From Nitzschia putrida (lineage: Eukaryota; Bacillariophyta; Bacillariophyceae; Bacillariales; Bacillariaceae), in contig BLYE01000010.1 in the NCBI GenBank assembly GCA_016586335.1, forward strand, positions 310,001 through 374,000: a stretch of 64,000 nt of DNA, given 5' to 3'. Positions 34,535 through 45,835 of this stretch are shown here, one piece after another. Numbering within the stretch: position 1 is the first letter of the stretch; every line of letters starts with the position of its first letter. The notes under the pieces are model-generated. The model was not told where the DNA came from. It saw only the letters and a program-made list of their open reading frames with translations, and did no database searches. The position numbers and the translations under genes were made by a program.

Positions 34535-35354
34535 TTAGTACCCGGCAGCAGCTAGAACCTCGTTGACCTTGGTCAATTCTCCGGCACACTCTTGCTCAGC
34601 CTTCTTTCTCAGTGCTTGCTTGGCCTTCTTTTGCTCGTAGAATTCCTTGCCCTCAGCCTTTCTCTTGGCCTCCAATCGTCCAAGGAGCTCCTTGTGCTTC
34701 CATCCGACAGAGTCAGCCAAGGTTCCAATAACAGTGAAGGCGCGGTTGTCCTTGAGTCGCATAACTCGGAGAGCAGCGGGGACGACAACACGCTTTTGCT
34801 TGTCATAAGGGGCGGGGATTCCCTCGAAAGTGGACAAGCGGGTCAAGGCTTCTTGTCCGCGGGCGGTCTTTTGGTTGACCATTCCGCGGATAGTTCGCCA
34901 CACCATCATAGCAGGGCCCTTGAAGTGGAATGGACCTCTTCCGGGGTTGGTGTTCATGTGCTTCCTGCGGAATTGAGCATACTTGGTGCGGTTTCGGATC
35001 ACTGTTGTTGTTGGTATTGTTGTTGCGATGAAACAGAAAGGAGGAACATTCATTTGTGAGAAACAACAACATGTAAAACATTACATTTGCAAGAAATCAT
35101 GGCCACTGCCATATGCTCGATAGATGCCAACTACAACCATGAACTACCACGCGATGCCTCCATCCAGCATCCGAAATTCAGCATCCAAACTCCAGAACAA
35201 AAAACGAGTACTCACAGGATCCAGAAACAACCATCTCGTCACATCGGACGATGACGATAGATTGTCCAGCAAGGAGCTCCCTGGCAACAATAGAGGCCAA
35301 GCGACCGAGGAGGTGGTCACGTCCGTCAATGATTTTTGGCTTGTCAAGGACCAT
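34535..35354 (-). CDS. RPL13A: Cytosolic large-subunit ribosomal protein uL13 (L13A)
   Basis: Exons 35354-35216 and 35001-34535 (GT-AG, phase 1), 201 residues, the usual size (about 203). Structural protein of the 60S subunit. Seen: VLDKPKIIDGRDHLLGRLAS at the N-terminus, IVARELLAGQSIVIVRCDEM, RRKHMNTNPGRGPFHFKGPA, WRTIRGMVNQKTARGQEAL, FEGIPAPYDKQKRVVVPAAL and a Lys-rich C-terminal helix. The start codon and first 46 codons lie in the separate first exon. Head-to-head with the PPR gene. Confidence 0.96.
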
Positions 35355-35661
35355 GGTGTCAACACTACTTCTCTACAAGGTGCAAATGTTTACACTTCCC
35401 AGTTGGTTGCTATACGAGTCCGATACGGGCTGGCCTGGGCCTCGGTGTCGCGAGCGGCAGGACGCAAGACAGAGCACCACGAAAAAAAGTTGAGGTAAGA
35501 GGTAAGAAGTAAAAAGAGGTAGTGCGTGATACGGACGGACGGTGTGTCCATGGAGTCGAGTATTTTAGTCAATTGAGTCAATTAATTGCAAACAATGGCG
35601 TGATCAACCAACACAATACTTCATTTATATTTACAACTCGGATGATTGGATTTGTCCTCCA
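35355..35661. promoter_or_regulatory. Shared upstream region, uL13 / PPR gene
   Basis: 307 bp between divergent start codons. No named element recognised. Confidence 0.4.
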
Positions 35662-38124
35662 ATGAAGCGTCTAGTAGTAACTCGACGTCTTGGAATGATG
35701 CAAGCACTGCATCATCATCGACAACTTCTCGTACCGGTAGAACAACAGACTTCAGTATGTAATCAATATTGTGCAAAAGTGCCAATGGGACAGTGGCCTC
35801 TGCCATCACCTTCCCCGTCGGTTCCCTTTACTACATGGAAGCGATTTCTATCCTCCACTCATCCTCATTCCAACAGTTCGTCAAAAGATCATTCCTCTAC
35901 TACTACTACTTCTACCAGAGGCAAAAAGTCACGATCCAAATCATCCTCTTCGGCACAACGCTTGTTGGACAAGGTCCAAACAGGCCGTCTCCCATCGGAT
36001 CTTGTCTGTCAAAAAGTCCGTGAAGTCTTGACTGAATTGCTCACTGCACCACCCACCAAACGTACACAAAAGGAAAATGCAGCCCTCGTTGTTCCCTTGC
36101 TGAATGTTGCCTTGGAACATGCCCAATTGCCCAATGAACCATTGATACCTCGCTTGTTCTCCATGGGATGTCAAGTTCTGCTCTTTGCCGAACAGTTTGA
36201 TCAAGTACATCGACAATTGACACGATTGTTGGACCATCATGAGACTTATCTAATGGAGAAGGATGTGGAATACAATGCACGTCATGTCAATGAAGCCTGT
36301 GGCAAGTACATTCAAGAACGTGTCTTGCATGCCAGTCGGACGCGACGAGCGCTCACACCCAATCAACGACAACAACTCGTAACGCTCATGGATCGAATGC
36401 AAGCCTTTTACGACGATGATACGGTCCCCTTGGCTCCAACTACGGAATGGTATACTGCAAAAGTATTCTATTGTTGTAGTCAAGATATGCCACAGGAAGC
36501 CTATCGTCAATTGCGATGGATGGTCGAACAAACCCAAGCGCAACGCATTCCTATTCTTCCTCCAGTCACTTGTTTTACTGCCACGATTGCTGCCTTTGCC
36601 AAAACGAGTCCTGAAACTTCCTTGGAAATTCTACAGTGGATGTTGGCATTGACCAAGGAGAATCAGGTAAAGCCCAACTCCAACAACATGCCGATACCCA
36701 ACGTAACGTGTTTCAATGCTTTGTTGGACGCTTGGGCCAAGCGAGGACGACCAGATGCTGGTCTAAAGGCGGAACAAACGTTGGAGTGGATGAAACAACT
36801 TCATGATACAGAAGGCCTTCCCACCGAACCAGATGAGATTAGTTACAACTGTTGTATCAATGCTTGGGCCAACTCTTCCAATCCTCAAGCTCCCATGCGG
36901 GCCGAATCCATTTTGCGAGACATGATTTCCAAGTATCAGAGTGGACGAGAAGATTTGGTCCTTACCAATTATACCTTTACCTCGGTCATGAACGCTTGGG
37001 CCAATTCCAAACGAGAAGAAGCACCGGATCGGATCAGTTCCTTGTTGCGTTTGATGAAAGAGCTGTCTCCTCAATTGGAAGATGTGCAAGTGAATTCCTT
37101 TTGTTATTCGGTTCTTGTCAAAGCGTGGGAACAGGTGGGGATGAAGAGTCGACGGAATACACGGCATCGAATGCGGTGTCTGGATGAAATTTTTGCAGTA
37201 TTGAAAGAGATGGACGATGAAGGCATTCCAAAAACACCGGGATTGTACAATAGTGTCATCATGGCCCAACTGGAATTTTCAGCCATTTCAGCGGTCCTCT
37301 ATTTCTTGGAAATTGAAGAGCAATACCGAAATGGAGATTTGAAAATGAGCACCCGAACATTCAACAGCGGTTTGTCGGCCTTGGCAGCCCTGAACAAGCC
37401 CGATGTCAGTCAACGATCGATGGGACTGTTCCAAAGGATGGTCGAATATTCCAAAACGGATCCCAGCGTACAACCAGACCAAACAACTTACAACTTATTG
37501 CTCAAGGTGTTGTCGCGGAGCCCTGATGATAACGCAGCAGAAGCGGCAGACAATTTGCTGACGGAAATGGAAGGGAAATCTACCATCAAAACCTCACCGA
37601 CAAGTTACGGAACAGTGATTATTGCCTGGGGAAGAAATCCTCATGAATGCAAATGGGCCAAAGTGCAGGAGGTACTGCGACGGTATCGTGCCCTGTCGGA
37701 ACAGGGCAACATCGTTGGAGGATCCAACCCTGCTGTATACAATGCTGCACTTTCTGTCTGTCAACACAACGCTACGCCATTGAACTGGGAAGAATCACAG
37801 GCCACATTTCATTTTGTGCTTCAAGAAATGCGCAATTCTCGACAAGTTCAAGCAGATCATACCACATACTTGACGTTGTTCCGAGCAATCGAAAACCTAT
37901 TTCCCGAAGGGAGTCAAGAGAGATTTGCTGTGGTTGAGGCCGAGTTTGACCGATGCATCAAGGAGGGCTGGGTTTCTCATTCTGTATTGGAGTCGGTAGT
38001 GAGAGCGTCACCTCAAGTCTTTGACAAAATGTTTAGAGCCGGCATTGACCCTCATTCCATTGAGATCCCCCAGAATTGGTCCAAGAGAGCCAGGAGATCG
38101 AAAGGAGGACAATCAGGACACTAG
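35662..38124 (+). CDS. Pentatricopeptide repeat protein, probably mitochondrial
   Basis: Single exon, 820 residues. PPR proteins bind organellar RNA and act in its processing, stability or translation. Seen: a basic, acid-free N-terminus (MKRLVVTRRLGMMQALHHHR) like a mitochondrial presequence, a Ser-rich linker, then helical repeats from about residue 260 onward. Clear repeats carry VTCFNALLDAWAKRG, EISYNCCINAWANSS, YTFTSVMNAWANSKREEA, TRTFNSGLSALAAL, QTTYNLLLKVLSRS and TSYGTVIIAWGRN. No C-terminal editing or SMR domain. The target RNA cannot be deduced. Intronless. Confidence 0.88.
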   Translation: MKRLVVTRRLGMMQALHHHRQLLVPVEQQTSVCNQYCAKVPMGQWPLPSPSPSVPFTTWKRFLSSTHPHSNSSSKDHSSTTTTSTRGKKSRSKSSSSAQRLLDKVQTGRLPSDLVCQKVREVLTELLTAPPTKRTQKENAALVVPLLNVALEHAQLPNEPLIPRLFSMGCQVLLFAEQFDQVHRQLTRLLDHHETYLMEKDVEYNARHVNEACGKYIQERVLHASRTRRALTPNQRQQLVTLMDRMQAFYDDDTVPLAPTTEWYTAKVFYCCSQDMPQEAYRQLRWMVEQTQAQRIPILPPVTCFTATIAAFAKTSPETSLEILQWMLALTKENQVKPNSNNMPIPNVTCFNALLDAWAKRGRPDAGLKAEQTLEWMKQLHDTEGLPTEPDEISYNCCINAWANSSNPQAPMRAESILRDMISKYQSGREDLVLTNYTFTSVMNAWANSKREEAPDRISSLLRLMKELSPQLEDVQVNSFCYSVLVKAWEQVGMKSRRNTRHRMRCLDEIFAVLKEMDDEGIPKTPGLYNSVIMAQLEFSAISAVLYFLEIEEQYRNGDLKMSTRTFNSGLSALAALNKPDVSQRSMGLFQRMVEYSKTDPSVQPDQTTYNLLLKVLSRSPDDNAAEAADNLLTEMEGKSTIKTSPTSYGTVIIAWGRNPHECKWAKVQEVLRRYRALSEQGNIVGGSNPAVYNAALSVCQHNATPLNWEESQATFHFVLQEMRNSRQVQADHTTYLTLFRAIENLFPEGSQERFAVVEAEFDRCIKEGWVSHSVLESVVRASPQVFDKMFRAGIDPHSIEIPQNWSKRARRSKGGQSGH

Positions 38125-38301
38125 TCTCTGTGATCTAGCGATCAACCAGCTACTTAACCTCTAGTTCTTGAATCTTGTGATCTTGTGACAGATAACTCAA
38201 TCGTCTATTTGTTAAAATGCAATGAGCTGCTATTGTAGTCGCTACTTGTACTCCACGTGTTTGACACAAAACTGCCACGACACGAATGTACTCGTTGATA
38301 T

Positions 38302-41300
38302 TTACTCGGGCATCACAGACTCTAGGGCAATCACTGGACCATCCGTGTTCCCTTCCATGACATTCTCATTTGTGGACATGCCAAACCAAGTCGAAGGATG
38401 AGCCAAGTTTGGCTCATCATCCTGTACTGCATTGTTTTGTCCTGCAATGTACATTTGGTAACGTTGATCCGGCGACAGATATGCCATGCCAAAGCCCTCT
38501 GCCACTTCGTTGCAGTATTTGAGGAGTCGACCCCTTTCTGTGAGAACTCGAGCAGCGGGCTGCCAGGTACGTCGGGACCGGACGGCAAGAATGTAAGTAG
38601 TGCACTTCCTGTCAGTATCAATATCGTCACATCGGAAGTAGGCAACGGAGTCCCAAATATCTGGATGTTTCTGAATGTAATCCTCGATTCTGGACTCGAA
38701 CCTTGTAACATTGTCACCTTCGTGGAAACGAAGATCGAACCTGATTTGCATCATAGTAATGGCATTCTTACTTCGAGCGCAATTAGTGATGCGTGCCATT
38801 GCGATGGCAGCATTGTTGATAGATGCCACTTCATTTGTAGGCCCGCATCTCAACGTTGTGCGGGTCAATGTAATATCTGTAAAAACGACGCACCAGTTAG
38901 GGAATCATCTTCTTTCAAAGGCACCAGGAACAACAGGCGCTATTTCCTACCTTCAACAAACCAAGATTGTCCGACAGTTTGGATCAAACTTCCCGCTGTA
39001 TCAGCAATGATAATTCGGTCTCCAATGTCATAAGGCCTACAGTGTGAATGGGTGAGATGGTGGATACGTAGAAGCCTTCAATCGATTCACATTCTCCAAT
39101 CAGCAACTTACCTAGCTCCCACAATCAACAAGATTCCCTGTCATCGGAACAGAATCCCAAATGTTAGATTCTCAATCTTCATCTGGTATCTACTGTGACG
39201 ACAAAACACGTACCTCGATTGCCTTGGCAACTGTGGGTCCAATAGCAAAAGCAAACGATACCAAAAGGGTGGAAGTTGAGACCACCAATGGCCAAGGATT
39301 GAGGTTTAGCAAGACAAGGACTAGCATGGTAAGTCCAAACATGTACGCAGTATTGATGATACTTTCCAGAACGCGATCAATCACCGAAGAGTTTCCAACA
39401 CTTGCACGGAAGTATCGGAGTTGACGATACACAAAGTCACAACTCTGCACAAAGGGCAACAAAGCAATCTGTTTGTTGGCATCGGCGCGGAAGATGTTCT
39501 TGATGCTCTTTTTCATGGCAAGGTCCGTTGTTCCATCCTTGTTCTCAGTCAAAACCATTAGAACAGAATATGGTAGCACTTCAGCGTCGGGGTCCAACTT
39601 GAGCAATCTTTCATACAACCTTTCAGCACTTTGGATAAGCTCGTCTCTGTTTGAAGCAGGCCCAAAGGCTTCTCCAAATGGATGTTCGAGGTCCATGTAT
39701 GTCAACGCCTGGCGGAACCGAAGGATATCCTTCACAGTGGAATCATCACGCTACATGTCAAAGGTCAGTAGCAGGAAGGAAGAAAACAACATTATTTCAG
39801 CGTTTCTCGGATTGTCTCACCTTATCCATTTTGTTTACAGGTTCCTCCCAACGGTCTAGTTGGTTCTTGATTCGGATTAGCCCACTCAAATTGGATGCAG
39901 AGCTGCGAGAGCGATCGGAAAAGCGATCTGGGGACAAACCACGTTTGGCCTGATTCTGCGGAGGTGAACCCAAATCCATATCAGGGGAATCACCCTCAGT
40001 GACGGAAGTGTGAAATTGAAGACTCGCCCATCGCGCATGTAGTGGCCCCTTTCGTTTGCCCGGAAGGTTCCCTCCTTCTACAGGTTGTCCAGTAAGGACG
40101 TCTGCCTCCGCCGCCAACTCGGCTAGCTCGGTAACCACAATCATTTCGGACAACAATTGTTCCAACTTTGGTTTGTAGTTTTCTGAGCAGTCCAGGGATA
40201 TTCAAAGATGTTAGACCAATATTGTGGGAAAGGCCACTCACCCAGTGTAGTACGTACCAAAGCTACGCTTGCCAAAGTATAGGGTCAGAATTGTACGCTT
40301 GATGGTAGTGAGGATGCCAACAATTACCATGGCAGCCAAGACTCGCAAATACAATTCACTGTTTATGATCAATCCCCCCTGTTCTGTCAATTGAAACATC
40401 TCCACATTGGTCCAAAACAACCAATGCCGTTGAAAGTTGTTGTTTCCATGCAAAAACACCAAATCATAAATTCCCCACCAAGTGAGCAGAAATGGCCAAC
40501 CCTTGGATTGCAAACAGAAAATAGTGACCCACGGTCCCATGATTTTCACAACCAAGCGTGAAGACATGGCAAAAATGTCGATGAGAATGAACTGAGTGAA
40601 GCGAGCGAGCTCCAACAACAAGAGCTGTCGACCTGAGAAACGAAAGTAAGAATCGGCATATACGGGGACACAAAGGAAGCAAGGAATCCAACGCAATTTA
40701 CGTACAAGCAAAGTCCATCCACCACGAAAGGTTTTCATTACCAGGCAAGAAATCCAACTCGGGATTTCCCATATGATAGAATAGCACCCACGATAGTGCC
40801 AGGAAAAGGAGAGCAAATAGCAATGACGAGTTGAGGAAAACCCACAACAGCCTCCCGAGGACATTGATGGGGTTGATTGCATTGAGAAAACGCCTCCAAC
40901 AGCTCAAATATGCTTGTGGGTTGGCCGAACGAAGTCGCTCAAGAACTTGGTCCCTTTTGGTTGTAGGCCGAGACGTTGCTGGCTTCTTGTTACCCAAGAG
41001 CGGGTGAGACTCCGAGGGAGGAACATCGTCTGCACCTTCAGTTTCTGGCTCGTAATCTGAATCAGTCGACTCGTCAACCCACACATCAAAAGGAAACTTT
41101 TCCATCCTATTGGATGGCTCTTCAGTAATGGCAAAAACGTCGGTTCTGAAATCGACCACGTCACGTCCGTCCAACTTGCGAGAACTCCTCCTTTCCATGT
41201 TGGTGAGGATGTTGTGAGCGCGTCGACCACCGTTGGCAGTCTTGCTGGCAGCTTGGGCTGTCATGACCTTTTGAGCCATTTCTTTGAACGTTTTCTTTGG

Positions 41301-41561
41301 CATTCCCGGCGGTGTGCCAGCCTCAGGATCGTGATGGTGTAGGGCGTGGCCCAATGATCCTACGTTCAAGGGAGCGCGTTCGCCAGGAATGGCCGGGCGG
41401 AACCCATCTTCTGTGGAAGTAGTCTTCAATCCCTGGGCTTCCAGGTTGGACAAGATGGCGAGTTCTGCATCCTCTGTATTTCGAGCGGATCGATAGTCCT
41501 GGCCTTTCTTTGGATTCTCGTCATCGGCACTGTTCTTCTTGTGGATCTTTGGCCACTTCAT
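38302..41561 (-). CDS. MscS-like mechanosensitive ion channel, tandem copy A
   Basis: Seven exons: 41561-40706, 40632-40258, 40182-39821, 39750-39214, 39137-39112, 39036-38951 and 38876-38302, giving 938 residues. Layout resembles plant MSL8/9/10-type channels: a long charged cytosolic N-terminus (about 255 residues), four membrane helices, a cytosolic loop, helix five, the pore-lining helix (VSTSTLLVSFAFAIGPTVAKAIE) and a soluble MscS beta domain (GARPYDIGDRIII, TLTRTTLRCGPTNEV, ITNCARSKNA). The family opens on membrane tension and passes small ions. The cytosolic loop holds IFRADANKQIALLPF, like a shortened EF-hand; calcium control is only a possibility. The 26- and 86-nt exons are fixed by phase and by the identical lengths in copy B. 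Membrane location unknown. Confidence 0.88.
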
Positions 41562-42087
41562 GACTTGTTAGCTGGTATCGGAGTTGTAACGTGAGATAGA
41601 TCAATCAATATGAACGATATAGCGGTAGCAATTACTTCTTGTTTGGTTGTGTCAGCAGTTACTTGTGGCTTGGGTACCAATGCTTCTGTGTTGTGGGAAC
41701 TCCAACCTCGAATGGCTGTGTAATTGCGGGCAATCGAGAACTTTTTGGGAACCGAATCTCCAACTTCAGACAAAATAAATGGAGTGAGATGTCGTCGCAG
41801 ATACGGACAAGCGTCTTGCTCCGTAGCTGTTGGTACAAAACCTACGATGGTATCTTCTCTGGCAGCCGACAGTGTTGGTCCACGGCGCCACGTGACGTGC
41901 GAGCACAACGAAAGTGTACGTAGGGTTGCGTACGTACTCCAACCACCACTACTCTTCTACTACTGCTGCCGTTCCCATGGCGGGAAACAAAATTCTGATC
42001 GAGTATGTAGGTATGTAGTCTAGAAGATACCTTTAATGTATCCATAGATGAGTAGATGATGAAACAACCTATCGTTGCCATGCTTGT
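41562..42087. other. Intergenic region between the MscS-like tandem copies
   Basis: 526 bp, upstream region of copy A and downstream of copy B. No gene or element recognised. Confidence 0.45.
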
Positions 42088-45000
42088 TTAGTTTTCTTTC
42101 GTTTCCCCAAACCAAGTCAAGGGATGCGCAGAATTCTTTCCTTTCTCCGATGGAGATACGTTGCCTCCAAGATACATTCTATGCCGACGGTCTGGCGACA
42201 AGTAGGAAACGCCAAGTGTCTGGGACGCCTTGCTACAGTATTGGTAGAGCAATCCCTTCTCTGTAAGAACTCGTGCACCTGGTTGCCAAGAGCGACGAGA
42301 ACGAAGGCCAAGGGTGTATGTAGTGTACCTCTCATCCGAATTGACTCCATTGCAGCAGAAAAACAAGACGGAATCCCAGATATCTGGATGATTGCGAACG
42401 TAGTCTTTCACCATCTCTTCAAATTCCGTGGCATTGTCACCTTGATGGAAACTGACATCAAACTTCAGATCAAGAAGAATAGTGGCATTCTTGCTCCTTG
42501 CGCAGTTGGTAATACGGGAAGCGGCAATGGCGCCGTTATTGATCGTAGCAATTTCATTTGTTCCTCCATTTCTCAAGGTCGTGCGAGTCAATGTGATGTC
42601 TGCGTTTACCAACAGGCAACCATGGGTTAGCACAAATCGTCGAGCTAAACCTCAATAGAACAAAACATGTCGACTACTCACCCTCGACAAACCAAGATTG
42701 AGCAAGAGGTTGAACGGGGCTTCCCGCAGAGTTGGCAATGATGATCCTGTCACCAATATCGTATGGTCTGTCAAGAAGAGGAATATTGTGAGTCACAAAG
42801 TGAAAAATAAAAAGTTGAGAGGTCAACTATATGGTCTCATAGAACATACCTGGATCCAACAATGAGTAAAACTCCCTAGATTCAAAGGTACAAGAAGGAG
42901 AAAGGTGTTAGATTGGTCCTGCGGCATTTGCATCATTGTTTGAGTAGCTATCGCGATCTTACCTCGATAGCCTTGGCGACAGTTGGACCAATTGCAAAAG
43001 CAAAAGATACGAGTAGAGTGGACAGAGATACTACCAATGGCCATGGGTTGAGATTCAACAAGGAAAGAACAAGGAGTCCAAGTCCGAACATGTAGATCGT
43101 GTTGATGAGACTCTCCAGAACTCGATCAATCACAGAGGCATTTCCAACGCTGGCTCGAAAGTACCTCAATTGGCGGTAGACGTAGTCACAACTCTGTACA
43201 AAAGACAACACTGAGATATTCTTGTTGGCATCTGCCCGGAACAGATTCTTTATATTCTTCTTCATCTTTTTGTCGATAGTGCCATCCTTGTTCTCAGCCA
43301 AAATCATCAAAACTGAATAGGGTAAAATTTCTTCGCCGTTGGACAACGTAAGCAACCTGGAATACAGTTTCTCGGAAGAATCAATGAGCTCATCACGCGT
43401 TGATGCGGGCCCAAAAGCCTCCCCAAAAGGATTCTCCAGATCCATGAATGTCAAAGCCTGACGAAATCTAAGGATATCCTTGACAGTCGAGTCGGTACGC
43501 TGCGCGATGTGAAAGTTATGTTAGATTTTGTCCTTTGCGACGAATTCATCCATGTCATACACAACCACCTTTCTTACCTTGTCCAACTTGTTCACGGGCT
43601 CGTCCCATCGGTCCAGGAGGTACTTCATGCGAATGACACCACTCAAGTTCGATTCACTTCTGACCATGGACATGCGGCCATCCGCAGTGGAAGCTCGAGG
43701 CATTTGCCTTTTTGGCTCATCGTCATTTGGAGCATTATCGTCTTCCACGCTTACATCATCGTCGTCCTCGGAGTGCCCCGATGAATTATTGAGGGGTCTA
43801 AGGTTTGTCCAACGGGCACGAATTTGGGGTTTCTTCTTGTCATTGGATTTCTTGGATCCAAAATCTCTGGTACCAGAAAGGATATCTGCCTCGGTAGCCA
43901 ATTCCGCCATTTCCGTTATAACAATCATTTCTGACAAGAGCTGCTCCAACTTTGGTTTGTAGTTCTCTGATGGCCGTGAAAAGTGACCAGTTAGTCTATC
44001 GAAACCCAAACAACGGAGCGACCCAAAATGTGAACGTACCGAAACTTCTCTTCCCAAAGTACAGTGTCAACATTGTGCGTTTCAACGTAGTTGTAACACC
44101 CACCAACACCATGGCAATCAATACTCGCAAGTACAATTCACTGTTCATGATGAAACCACCTTGTTCGGTAAGCTGAAACATTTCAATGTTGGTCCAATAC
44201 AACCAATGGCGTTGGAACTTATTGTCACCGTGTAGCAAGAGCATATCATAAAATCCCCAAAAGGTAAAAAGAAACGGCCACCCTTTCGACTGCAAACAAA
44301 AAATGGTGACCCAAGGACCAAGCCATTTGACGACCATGCGAGAGGACATGGTACAAATATCGATGAGAATGTATTGGGACAACCGGGCGAGCTCCAACAA
44401 AAGAAGTTGACGACCTATACAACAAACATGTGTGAGTTGTGCAACAGCACATATTTCCTCGTCATGTTCTTCCTGATTGACGACGTACCGGCAAAGTTCA
44501 ACCACCACGAAAGAAATTCGTTGCCAGGCAAGAAATCCAACTCGGGATTGCCCCACTCATAGAACAAATACCAGGAAAGTATAAACATGGGAATGGCAAT
44601 TACCAAGGTAGAACCAGACAACCAATCCCAGAGACTTGCACACATGCGAACCGGGTGAAAAACGTCGGCACAACGTTGGCAAAAGGTAGGGTGACCGTCG
44701 TGGGCCCTTCGAAGCTTTTCTTTGATATGGGCAATGGAGCTACCAACAGACCGTTGCTTTTGCAAGAGAGGCTGCGTTTCAGAAGGACCATTATTATTTC
44801 CCGAACTTTCCTTGTCTTGCTCTTTCAAATCTTGGTCTGAATTTCCACCGCCAAACATGGTATATTGAAGGCGACCCAATTCCGACGCGGATTCATTGTT
44901 CATAGAGAAAATATCCTTACTGAAGTCCACAACTTGATGAGGATTGTGGTTCAAATCCGATCCGCTGCCATCCAAGCTCTCCAAAATATTTCGAGCACGA

Positions 45001-45356
45001 CGACCACCTTGCAATACCTTTTTCATTCGATTCATACTTTGAACCTTTTTGGCCATGTCCTTGAAGGTGAGTTTGGGCTTTCCAGCTGGGGCCTTTGGCA
45101 CCTCATCTTGAAGAGCCGTGCCAACCGAACCGACATTCAAAGGTGCACGTTCTCCTGGAACAGCAGGCTTGAATCCATCGTCAGCAAAGGAAATGGTCCT
45201 GGTCTGTGCCTCCAAATTGGACAGCATGCTCAGCTCGGCTTCTTCGGTCCCATCATTGAGGGTGGATAGGTAGTCTTGAGAGTCATTCGATTGGAATGGT
45301 GTTTCTTCAGAAGCAACATTGTTGTTGTTGTTGTTGGAAGTGTTGGGCCAACTCAT
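42088..45356 (-). CDS. MscS-like mechanosensitive ion channel, tandem copy B
   Basis: Seven exons: 45356-44489, 44414-44040, 43966-43578, 43499-42963, 42875-42850, 42767-42682 and 42599-42088, giving 930 residues. Four internal exon lengths (375, 537, 26 and 86 nt) and all phases match copy A. Pore helix VSLSTLLVSFAFAIGPTVAKAIE and beta domain GSRPYDIGDRIIIANSAGS are conserved. Differences from A cluster in the N-terminal tail and the exon-3 linker, which has an acidic run (EDDDDVSVEDD). The shortened EF-hand-like loop reads LFRADANKNISVLSF. Start at MSWPNTS was chosen by alignment with MKWPKI of copy A; the frame stays open upstream to 45584. Clear tandem duplication of one ancestral gene. 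Confidence 0.88.
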
Positions 45357-45835
45357 ACTGAAGTGTTGATCCACAATTTGTAAGAATGGGAAATAGAATG
45401 GGAAATAGAATTGCTGGTATTTCTCTACCCTTCTGATTTCAAAAAGATGTGACAGGAGGGGTAGAAAGTTCCGACGTGCGCCGTGGTATTGTGCCGTGTT
45501 TGGGGGTTCCTGGCTTCTCAGATATTTATGGAATACGGGACACATAGACGCACAATTACATGTGTGAGACGCTTGAGTCGTCACTGGTGTCGTGGATGTT
45601 GAGAGGTCGAAATCTCTTGGCCGAAAAAAACCAAAAAAGTTCGAACTTGGTCGATCTAGTCATCGCCACCATTGGACGGACAGGAGGACAGATTTCAGGT
45701 CCAACAATTTGAAGAGAGCCAGGTCAACAACAACAACAACAACAACCCGAGGTTTGCTGTGTACTCGTAGCGTTGCGAGCCTGTCTATACTCGTAGTCTG
45801 AAAGTAATCGGGTCAAACGTACCAAGCCAACCACA
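45357..45835. promoter_or_regulatory. Shared upstream region, MscS-like B / probable NUP88
   Basis: 479 bp between divergent starts; includes a (CAA)n microsatellite at about 45726-45747. The upstream open frame of copy B continues into it but has no homology in copy A. Confidence 0.4.

Noticed and set aside
45357..45584. 76-residue N-terminal extension of MscS-like copy B
   Set aside because: Not matched in copy A, whose start aligns with MSWPNTS; more likely leader sequence.
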